From: an uncultured Campylobacter sp.
GTDB taxonomy: Bacteria > Campylobacterota > Campylobacteria > Campylobacterales > Campylobacteraceae
DNA length: 5,960 nucleotides
Direction: 5' to 3'
NCBI RefSeq assembly: GCF_937890585.1
Contig: NZ_CALACG010000255.1
Coordinates: forward strand, 1-5,960
The position numbers were made by a program, and so were the translations under genes. The notes under the pieces were generated by a model. That model ran no database searches. It was not told the DNA's origin and saw only the letters and a program-made list of their open reading frames with translations. Below, piece by piece: positions 1 to 4,882 of the stretch. How positions within the stretch are numbered: the stretch's first letter is position 1; each line of letters begins with the position of its first letter.

Positions 1-227
1 TAGCTAAATGACAAGATACTAACTAGCCTCCAGAGTAAATTTCCATCTACATTTACACGTTTTACGCTAGTTGGGATGGTTAAATTTTTGGTTACTATGC
101 CTTGGTGATTTTGGATTTTATTTATCTCGCCTAGTTTTAGATTGGTTGGTAGATCGCCGTTACAGCAAAGCGTCTCGATGCTCACAGTCTGCTCTTTAGC
201 GTCATTTTTAAAAAATGAAATTTTCAT
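1..227 (-). pseudogene. tssF: Internal fragment of type VI secretion baseplate protein TssF, 5'-truncated
   Basis: Read on the minus strand, the frame is open from 302 down past the left edge. From the ATG at 227-225 it gives a peptide starting MKISFFKNDAKEQ and then shows TssF (VasA/ImpG) hallmarks: a segment like 'SIETLCCNGDLP' matching the family's 'tLCTNRDLP', then 'NLTIPTS', then 'LLWRLVSILSFS' matching the family's 'W-RLISHLSLNYLSL'. TssF is a wedge component of the T6SS contractile-tail baseplate and is normally about 580-620 residues. This motif set lies roughly two thirds along it, so several hundred N-terminal codons should lie to the right. They do not: the frame is stopped by TAG at 305-303, and the residues coded by 302-228 look like antisense of a plus-strand gene. 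No convincing Shine-Dalgarno precedes 227. I infer a 5'-deleted remnant; its 3' part is outside the window. The family assignment comes from remembered motifs, not a search. Confidence 0.62.
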
Positions 228-378
228 CGCGATCGATCTTAGAAAGGATAGCTTTGAACCTGATCTTAAAAAGCCGATAAACAGCAACGAGAGCGTGCAA
301 AACTACATCTCTAGCATCAGTGACTTCTCGCAGATCATGCATGATTTGGAGCTAAATAAAAATATCTGGAAGAGCTAA
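178..378 (+). pseudogene. 3' remnant of an unidentified gene, possibly the effector or another immunity gene
   Basis: The frame is open from 109 to the TAA at 376-378. Possible starts are TTG 142 and ATG 178, neither with a Shine-Dalgarno. Codons up to about 225 are antisense to the conserved tssF motifs and are unlikely to be native. From about 229 on, the peptide (AIDLRKDSFEPDLKKP ... VQNYISSISDFSQIMHDLELNKNIWKS) looks like genuine Campylobacter protein in composition and codon choice, with AAC/ATC/AGC-rich codons and a hydrophilic, helical C-terminus. It would be the last 50 or so residues of a longer protein. I do not recognise the family. It stops 9 bases before the Imm26-like gene, as a toxin or an upstream immunity gene in the same transcript would. 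An intact 66-residue protein from ATG 178 is possible but less likely. Confidence 0.45.
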
Positions 379-387
379 ATTTATAAA

Positions 388-1044
388 ATGCCAGATAAGA
401 CAAAACTCAAAGAGGGCGACATATTTTATGTCTATAATGACTACTACAAGAGATATTTCTTTGGCAAAATCTTAGTTGATATTAAAAACCGCCTTGTAAA
501 GCGAGTAAATGAGGGCCTTCTTTGGCCGCTCGATTTTTTTAGTGACTGCTACTTGGTTGCTGTTTATAAAGATATAGCAGATACGCCGGTGCTAAAAAGC
601 CGTGAATTTATAATCCCAGGTAGCTTCATCTACAAAAGCAGTTTCAACCGCAAAAATGAAGACGGCATAAAGTGGGTGTATTATGATCACGAAGATATCA
701 ACTACCAAGAGTTAGAATTCCCAGAGTATATCGTAAGTAGCAATGATAAAATTTGCCTACAACGAGGAGAGCTTAGCATACCAACTGGCTTAACTCGCAC
801 GCAATATGAGAATGAATTTAACATTACTGGCAGCAAAACTGGCGGCATAAACTACTCAAATGCCCTGCTTTTACAAGGCTTGCCAGCATATAAAGAGAGG
901 ATAGATTATAGCGATCTTCGCCTTTTACCAGAGCTTCGTAAAAAGCTCTATGAGATGATAGGTGAGGACCCAGACACGCTCTACTACGAGCTAGCATTAA
1001 AGCACGGCAAAGATCTAGCACGCTTTTATCAAGATAAAAACTAG
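388..1044 (+). CDS. Imm26-like immunity protein with C-terminal extension
   Basis: A 218-residue soluble protein with no signal peptide or membrane segment. The N-terminal part (about 6-130) resembles the Imm26 immunity fold: 'LKEGDIFYVY' then 'YFFGKIL' at 7-29 match the family's opening 'GD-F-IPL--g-y-yGrvl', followed by 'CYLVAVYKDI', 'IIPGSFIY', a 'W-YYDHEDI' strand, 'ELEFPEYIV' and 'DKICLQRGE'. Imm26 proteins are predicted to neutralise polymorphic toxins delivered by T6SS or related systems. The family domain is about 120-130 residues, so residues 131-218 are an extension, rich in charged helix and ending 'EDPDTLYYELALKHGKDLARFY', that I do not recognise. ATG 388 is chosen because it lies just before the GDIF motif. 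No good Shine-Dalgarno precedes it, so translation may be coupled to the frame ending at 378. With a tssF fragment next door and no toxin gene in view, it looks like an orphan immunity gene. Partner and target are unknown. Confidence 0.6.
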   Translation: MPDKTKLKEGDIFYVYNDYYKRYFFGKILVDIKNRLVKRVNEGLLWPLDFFSDCYLVAVYKDIADTPVLKSREFIIPGSFIYKSSFNRKNEDGIKWVYYDHEDINYQELEFPEYIVSSNDKICLQRGELSIPTGLTRTQYENEFNITGSKTGGINYSNALLLQGLPAYKERIDYSDLRLLPELRKKLYEMIGEDPDTLYYELALKHGKDLARFYQDKN

Positions 1045-1445
1045 ACTACAAAAGAGCTATTAAGAGGCGTTGTTTAAGGTTCAACAAAAGAAATTTAGCT
1101 CTCTTGTTGCAGCCTAGATGAGCGTTATAGAGAAATTTATGACGAAATTTCATGACATCATATCTCCCCGCCAAGGCTAACTAGCTTTAGTAAATTTAAA
1201 TATCACAAATAAGATCGCTCAAATGGCTACTTCTGCAAGCAGATGATAAATTTTAAAACTCGCAAGCCATTTTTAAAATTTATAACCAAATTTACGAAAA
1301 AAGCGGTGGTGATGTTTTTAGAGAGCTATTTAAAAAGGTGGGTCGCTTTAAATTTTGTGGTTTTAAAAGTTAAATTTAAGGGCTTATAGCCTTTAAAAGT
1401 GCAACGCCACTTAAATTTGCTCTATTTTTTATGATTTTGCGAGGT
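1045..1445. other. Intergenic stretch without a recognisable gene; possible gene debris
   Basis: About 400 bases with no family I can recognise on either strand. The plus strand holds an open frame from 1213 to the TAG at 1387-1389, with ATG at 1243 (48 codons, basic and hydrophobic). An adjoining short frame (1156-1209) in the same phase is broken by TAA at 1210-1212. A few protein-like words appear in other phases around 1115-1155. This fits decayed coding DNA, but it also fits chance in AT-rich sequence. There is a weak hairpin just after the Imm26-like gene (1082-1090 pairing with 1101-1109, one mismatch) without a T-tract, so no firm terminator for that gene is visible. Confidence 0.4.
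1375..1397. terminator. Short hairpin, possible secondary terminator
   Basis: Bases 1375-1384 pair with 1388-1397 (ten pairs including one G-T) around a three-base TAT loop. On the minus strand the stem is followed by AACTTTTAAAA, which is only a poor T-tract. It lies about 85 bases beyond the CorC-like stop codon and could back up the larger hairpin at 1446-1478, or serve transcripts from the left. It also overlaps the end of the short open frame at 1243-1389. Confidence 0.3.
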
Positions 1446-1478
1446 TAAATTTAATGGCCAAAAAAGCCATTAAATTTA
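1446..1478 (-). terminator. Perfect 13-bp hairpin after the CorC-like gene
   Basis: Bases 1446-1458 are exactly complementary to 1466-1478, with a seven-base loop (CAAAAAA on plus, TTTTTTG on minus). The structure starts four bases after the minus-strand stop codon at 1485-1483, the expected place for an intrinsic terminator. The stem is AT-rich with a GGC core near the loop. No run of T follows it on either strand, so it may act as a weak or bidirectional terminator or as a 3'-end stabiliser. Confidence 0.6.
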
Positions 1479-1482
1479 TAAA

Positions 1483-2823
1483 CTAAGCCTGAGCAGGCTC
1501 CTCTTCTTCTTTTATCTTTTTTCTAACTTTTACGCGTGAGATGCTAGCTCCATCCATCTTTCTCACCTCGTAGTAGCAGTTTTCATCCTCGATCTTGTCC
1601 CCAACTACTGGCAAACGACCGATGAGATTAAAAACATATCCGCCGATCGTTACTTGATCGGTCTCTTCATCAAAGCTTATACCAAGAAGCTCTTCAACGC
1701 TCTCTAAGTCGTATCTGCCTTGAAATTCATAGATATTTTCATTTATCTTTTTATAGTGCTGATCGACCTCATCGTGCTCGTCGTTAAAGTCGCCAAGCAC
1801 CTCCTCCATGATATCTTCCATCGTAAGAAGTCCAGCCGTGCCGCCATACTCATCGACGACAAGTGCTGCTGAAATTTGCTCTTTATTCATCATCACAAGC
1901 ACTTTTGATATAGAAAGGCTCTCAGGCACGATGACAAATTTACGCACGATCGCATCAAAGCTCTTCTCTTTTTCCTCACTAAAGTGTAGCTGCAAGATAT
2001 CTCTAATGTGTATCATGCCTAAAATGATATCTTTTGAGCCGTCTATATAAGGATAGCGAGTATATTTTGACTCAAAAACTACTTGTAAATTCTCTTCAAA
2101 GCTCTTTTGTTTATTTATGCAGATCATGTCGCGTCTTGGCGTCATGATCTCTTTTGCGACCGTGTCACTAAAATCAACTGCATTTTTGATAAGCTCAGTC
2201 TCAAAACTATCAAGCACACCGCCTTTTAAACTCTCGCCAACAATGATCTTGATCTCCTCTTCAGAGTGTGCTAGCTCATTCTCTTTTGCTGGCTGGATGC
2301 CTAAAATTTTAAGTCCAGATGTAGCTAGGATGTCAAAAAGCTTTATGATAGGCGAAAATAGTATCCAGAAAAAGTGAAGCGGACGGGCGATTTTAAGCAC
2401 TGCTGATTCTGATTTGGCTATGGCGACTGACTTTGGCACAAGCTCGCCCATAACGACGTGAAGTAGCGTGATAAGCGTAAATGCGATCGCAAAGCCGACT
2501 GTATGAACTAAGATATCGCTAAGATTAAAAACATTTTTAAGTGGGGCTTCTATGAGCCTTGCGACTGCTGGCTCACCGATCCAACCAAGGGCAAGTGAGC
2601 TTAGCGTGATGCCAAGCTGAGTGGCGCTAAGATAGGTATCAAGCTTGTTTGACATCTCAAAGGCAAGCTGGGCATTTGGCTTTTTCTCTTTGATAAGCTC
2701 TTCAAGTCTAGACTTGCGAACCTTGACAAGGGAAAATTCCGACAAAACAAAAAATGCGTTTAGTAAAATGAATATAATGGCAAGTATTACCATTAAAAGC
2801 GAGTTATCGCTACTGGGGTACAA
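1483..2823 (-). CDS. CorC/HlyC (TlyC-like) CNNM-CBS membrane protein
   Basis: A 446-residue inner-membrane protein of the CNNM/CorC family. An N-terminal CNNM (DUF21) domain spans about 8-190: first membrane helix near 10-30 with 'NAFFVLSEFSLVKVRKSRL', second near 65-85 ('SATQLGITLSSLALGWIGEP'), third near 108-130 leading into the signature 'GELVPKS', and a further hydrophobic segment near 150-170. A CBS pair follows (about 222-345, from 'EIMTPRRDM' to 'GGTAGLLTMEDIMEEVLGDFNDEHD'), then a CorC_HlyC domain (about 362-435: 'YEFQGRYDLE' to 'GGYVFNLIGRLPVVGD'). The length is normal and no domain is missing. Relatives are implicated in magnesium or other cation export; the 'haemolysin' name is historical and not evidence of toxin activity. 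The start is TTG at 2823: TAA lies immediately upstream in frame, and AAGGA sits six bases before it. The next in-frame ATG is codon 11, which would cut into the first helix. It has its own strong promoter and terminator hairpin, so it is probably monocistronic. Confidence 0.93.
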   Translation of the reverse strand: MYPSSDNSLLMVILAIIFILLNAFFVLSEFSLVKVRKSRLEELIKEKKPNAQLAFEMSNKLDTYLSATQLGITLSSLALGWIGEPAVARLIEAPLKNVFNLSDILVHTVGFAIAFTLITLLHVVMGELVPKSVAIAKSESAVLKIARPLHFFWILFSPIIKLFDILATSGLKILGIQPAKENELAHSEEEIKIIVGESLKGGVLDSFETELIKNAVDFSDTVAKEIMTPRRDMICINKQKSFEENLQVVFESKYTRYPYIDGSKDIILGMIHIRDILQLHFSEEKEKSFDAIVRKFVIVPESLSISKVLVMMNKEQISAALVVDEYGGTAGLLTMEDIMEEVLGDFNDEHDEVDQHYKKINENIYEFQGRYDLESVEELLGISFDEETDQVTIGGYVFNLIGRLPVVGDKIEDENCYYEVRKMDGASISRVKVRKKIKEEEEPAQA

Positions 2824-2829
2824 TTATGA

Positions 2830-2834
2830 TCCTT
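2830..2834 (-). promoter_or_regulatory. Shine-Dalgarno deciding the TTG start of the CorC-like gene
   Basis: AAGGA on the minus strand ends six bases before TTG 2823-2821, an ideal spacing. Because an in-frame TAA (2826-2824) directly precedes the TTG, no upstream start is possible. This site supports TTG over the internal ATG at codon 11. Confidence 0.75.
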
Positions 2835-2855
2835 AAGAGTTAAAAATTTTGGCTG

Positions 2856-2884
2856 ATTATAGCGAATTTATATTTAGCGGTCAA
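2856..2884 (-). promoter_or_regulatory. Sigma-70 type promoter of the CorC-like gene
   Basis: Minus-strand TTGACC (2884-2879) is separated by exactly 17 bases from a perfect TATAAT (2861-2856). Transcription would start near 2849-2850, giving a leader of about 26 bases that contains the AAGGA ribosome site. The well-formed -35 is notable, since Campylobacter housekeeping promoters usually lack a conserved -35 box. Confidence 0.75.
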
Positions 2885-2953
2885 ATTAGCCACGCCCAAA
2901 AGTAACAACGTTTCTTAAATTTAAGATTTATAAAAAGTTCTTAAATCATATTT

Positions 2954-2962
2954 TGGTAACAT
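2954..2962 (+). promoter_or_regulatory. Extended -10 promoter of the symporter gene
   Basis: TGGTAACAT has the TG-N-TANNNT form of the Campylobacter extended -10 box. Transcription would start near 2968-2970, which leaves 12-14 bases before ATG 2982 or about 25 before ATG 2994. No clear -35 is seen. The box lies in the 158-base gap shared with the divergent CorC-like promoter. Confidence 0.5.
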
Positions 2963-2993
2963 TATTTTCATCACTAAATTTATGGATTTTACA

Positions 2994-4307
2994 ATGAGCA
3001 AAAAGAATTTTTCATCACGCTGGGCGTTTATACTAGCCTCAGTTGGTTCAGCCGTTGGTATGGCAAATGTTTGGGGCTTTCCTTACAAGCTTGGCACAAA
3101 TGGTGGTGGAGCATTTTTACTCATCTACATCTTTTTTGTGGCGCTTTTTTCTTACGTTGGCTTAAGCGCTGAGTATGCGATCGGCAGACGAGCAAAGACT
3201 GGCACGCTAGGATCATATAAATTTGCTTGGCAAAGTAGAAATTTAGGCGTCATCGGAAGTATCATCGGTTGGCTTCCACTTGCTGGCTCACTTTGCATAG
3301 CCATCGGCTACGCTGTCATCATCGCTTATGTGCTAAAGGCCCTTACTCAGGCGCTTACTGGCTCATTTATGAGCGTTGATACAAATGTTTGGTTTAACTC
3401 ATTTGCGCTTCATGAGTACTCAGTCCTACCATATCACTTCATAGTCATTATTGGCACGCTTCTTACGCTATTTTTTGGAGCAAAAAGCATCGAAAAGACT
3501 AATAAAATCATGATGCCACTATTTTTCGTGTTATTTGCCATTTTGGCTATAAATGTTGCGATGCTACCAAACGCATTTGAGGGGTATAAATTTCTATTTA
3601 TCCCTGACTTTAGCAAGCTTGAAGATCCGATGGTATGGGTCACTGCGATGGGTCAAGCCTTTTTCTCGCTCTCTATCACGGGATCAGGCATGATAGTTTA
3701 TGGAGCATATCTTTCAAAGGATGAAGACATCGTAGAAAGCGCCAAAACTACGGCATTTTTTGACACGCTTGCAGCCCTTGTGGCGGCGCTTGTTATGATC
3801 CCAGCGGTCTTTGCCTACGCTATGGATCCAGCTGGCGGACCAAAGCTACTTTTCGTAACGCTTCCTAAAATTTTACAAAATATGATCGGCGGTCAAATTT
3901 TTGCAATCATACTATTTACCGCGGTCATCTTTGGCGGTATCACATCGCTACAAAATATGTTTGAGGTCGTGGCTGAGTCGCTTATGCATAAATTCCCGCG
4001 CCTTAGCAGATTTTGGGTGCTTGCGCTGCTTTGTGTGGTCTGCTTTGGCTTTGGAGCGTTTATGGAGCCTATTAGTAGCTGGGGACCTTGGATGGACTTT
4101 GTCTCTATCTACATCATCCCAATCGGCGCAGTCATCGGTGCAATATCTTGGTTTTGGATCATTAAAAAAGAAGAAATTTTAGACGAGGTAAATTCAGGAG
4201 CAAATAAAACTTACGGCTCATTTTGGTATTTTGTGGGTAAATTTATCTATGTGCCAATAGCCTTTTTGCTCTGCATCATCGCTATTAGCAAGGGAATTTC
4301 CTTCTAA
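2994..4307 (+). CDS. Sodium:neurotransmitter symporter (SNF/NSS) family transporter
   Basis: A 437-residue inner-membrane protein of the LeuT-fold NSS family, which couples sodium entry to uptake of amino acids or related solutes. TM1 carries 'AVGMANVWGFPYKLGTNGGGAF', close to the family's 'VGLGN-WRFPY---NGGGAF'. The sodium-site Asn is kept (residue 25), but the position of LeuT Arg30 is Gly28. TM6 reads 'FFSLSITGSGMIVYGAY': the pocket Phe, Ser/Thr and Ser are retained, while the residue aligned with LeuT Phe259 is Gly230. TM8 keeps Thr317-Ser318 of the second sodium site ('FGGITSLQNM'), and Asp368 in 'WMDF' corresponds to the gate Asp of TM10. There are 11-12 membrane helices, the usual bacterial length. 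Substrate cannot be read from the sequence. ATG 2994 (MSKKNFSS) is preferred because GGA precedes it and it fits family N-termini; ATG 2982 would add MDFT and has no ribosome site. The gene is probably monocistronic and ends inside its own terminator. Confidence 0.92.
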   Translation: MSKKNFSSRWAFILASVGSAVGMANVWGFPYKLGTNGGGAFLLIYIFFVALFSYVGLSAEYAIGRRAKTGTLGSYKFAWQSRNLGVIGSIIGWLPLAGSLCIAIGYAVIIAYVLKALTQALTGSFMSVDTNVWFNSFALHEYSVLPYHFIVIIGTLLTLFFGAKSIEKTNKIMMPLFFVLFAILAINVAMLPNAFEGYKFLFIPDFSKLEDPMVWVTAMGQAFFSLSITGSGMIVYGAYLSKDEDIVESAKTTAFFDTLAALVAALVMIPAVFAYAMDPAGGPKLLFVTLPKILQNMIGGQIFAIILFTAVIFGGITSLQNMFEVVAESLMHKFPRLSRFWVLALLCVVCFGFGAFMEPISSWGPWMDFVSIYIIPIGAVIGAISWFWIIKKEEILDEVNSGANKTYGSFWYFVGKFIYVPIAFLLCIIAISKGISF

Positions 4308-4317
4308 ATTCCCTTTT
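4290..4317 (+). terminator. Intrinsic terminator overlapping the symporter stop codon
   Basis: Bases 4290-4299 pair perfectly with 4306-4315 (ten pairs with a GGG/CCC core) around the six-base loop CCTTCT, with the T-tract at 4314-4317. The stop codon TAA (4305-4307) lies at the loop/stem boundary, so the last codons (Lys-Gly-Ile-Ser-Phe) encode the left arm. On the minus strand the same stem could stop transcripts from the DUF411 gene. Confidence 0.75.
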
Positions 4318-4319
4318 GG

Positions 4320-4341
4320 GCTAAATTTATTTTAGCTTTTT
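4320..4341. terminator. Second hairpin between the convergent genes
   Basis: GCTAAA (4320-4325) pairs with TTTAGC (4331-4336) around TTTAT. On the plus strand it is followed by TTTTTA, the form of a small intrinsic terminator in tandem with 4290-4317. It overlaps the stop codon of the minus-strand DUF411 gene (4329-4327). Together the two hairpins insulate convergent genes separated by only 19 bases. Confidence 0.5.
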
Positions 4342-4773
4342 AGTGCCTATGTAGGTGGCAAAAATTTCTTGCGAGCCATCTTTTTTAAATAATATAACGT
4401 CATACTGCTCGGCCGTGCCGCCCTGCTCCATGCCCTGACTCTCCATAGGCATGCCAGGCACTGCGATACCAACGACATCCTTTGGTTTAAGCTCCAAGAG
4501 GCGCTTGACCTCATCAGCTGGCACGTGACCCTCGATAACGTAGCCATCAACGATAGCTGTGTGGCAGCTAGAGAGCTCAAGCGGGACGTTAAACTGCTTT
4601 TTTACCTTGACCATATCATCAACCTTGGTCGTATCCTCGCTAAAACCAGCCTGCTCCATCGCCTTGCCCCATTTGTCGCAGCAGCCACAAGTTGGGCTTT
4701 TATAGACCTTCATGTCAGCCCCAAGCGCCAAGGTCGCACAAAGGCTAAGAGCTAAAAATGCAAATTTCTTCAT
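4327..4773 (-). CDS. Exported DUF411 (CopG-like) metal-associated cysteine protein
   Basis: A 148-residue protein with a Sec signal peptide: KK at 2-3, hydrophobic core 4-17, likely cleavage after 'LALGA' at residue 19. It is therefore periplasmic; there is no lipobox. The mature part is a complete DUF411 domain: 'VYKSPTCGCCDKW' at 23-35 with the Cys-Gly-Cys-Cys cluster (29-32), 'LSSCHTA' at 67-73 with the conserved Cys70-His71, 'GYVIEGHVPA' at 77-86, 'VGIAVPGMP' at 101-109 and 'YDVILFKKDG' at 124-133. The family often accompanies copper-resistance genes, and CopG proteins of this type bind copper through the clustered cysteines. A role in periplasmic copper handling is inferred from the family; no copper gene is adjacent. 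Two ATGs stand in tandem. The second (4773) is chosen because AAGGA (4783-4779) is five bases before it but only two before 4776. The position normally reading 'GSPGME' is 'ESQGME' here. It is convergent with the symporter and divergent from the SbmA-like gene. Confidence 0.9.
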   Translation of the reverse strand: MKKFAFLALSLCATLALGADMKVYKSPTCGCCDKWGKAMEQAGFSEDTTKVDDMVKVKKQFNVPLELSSCHTAIVDGYVIEGHVPADEVKRLLELKPKDVVGIAVPGMPMESQGMEQGGTAEQYDVILFKKDGSQEIFATYIGTKKLK

Positions 4774-4803
4774 CATTTTCCTTTATGTTAAAATTTGCAA
4801 AAT

Positions 4804-4809
4804 GATATA
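4804..4809 (-). promoter_or_regulatory. Tentative -10 box for the DUF411 gene
   Basis: TATATC on the minus strand lies about 30 bases upstream of the start codon and would give a leader of about 22 bases including the AAGGA site. No TG extension or -35 is visible, and overlapping TATCAT (4807-4802) is an alternative, so the exact box is uncertain. Confidence 0.3.
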
Positions 4810-4848
4810 GTTTGGGTTTAAATTTTATATAAATGCTTAAACCTTGCC

Positions 4849-4857
4849 TGCTATAAT
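4849..4857 (+). promoter_or_regulatory. Extended -10 promoter of the SbmA-like gene
   Basis: TGCTATAAT is a perfect extended -10 (TG-N-TATAAT). Transcription would begin near 4863-4865, about 20 bases before ATG 4883. This placement argues against the in-frame TTG at 4844, which would lie upstream of the transcript start. Confidence 0.7.
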
Positions 4858-4870
4858 TGCCAAAATTTAC

Positions 4871-4876
4871 AAAAGG
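4871..4876 (+). promoter_or_regulatory. Shine-Dalgarno deciding the SbmA-like start
   Basis: AAAAGG ends six bases before ATG 4883. With the -10 box at 4852-4857, it fixes the start at 4883 rather than at TTG 4844. Confidence 0.65.
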
Positions 4877-4882
4877 CACTTT

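Noticed and set aside
142..177. TTG start giving a 78-residue protein ending at 378
   Set aside because: The TTG has no ribosome site and its first codons are the antisense of conserved TssF motifs, so they are not likely to be native coding sequence.
534..540. Run of seven T in the Imm26-like gene as a phase-variation site
   Set aside because: It is too short and not a G/C tract, the usual switch in Campylobacter, and the frame is intact.
824..1021. 65-codon minus-strand open frame
   Set aside because: It is antisense to the Imm26-like gene, Cys/Leu/Ser-rich in the manner of shadow frames, and has no ribosome site or family resemblance.
1483..2823. Haemolysin or toxin role for the CorC-like protein
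   Set aside because: The name TlyC/HlyC is historical; the CNNM-CBS-CorC architecture points to cation handling.
1808..2836. Three plus-strand open frames within the CorC-like gene
   Set aside because: They are Ser/Ile-rich shadows of a well-conserved minus-strand gene.
3901..4182. 93-codon plus-strand frame inside the symporter gene
   Set aside because: It is a Ser/Leu/Arg-rich shadow in another phase of a conserved membrane protein.
4844..4882. TTG start extending the SbmA-like protein by 13 residues
   Set aside because: The extended -10 box lies inside this stretch, and a good Shine-Dalgarno precedes ATG 4883.
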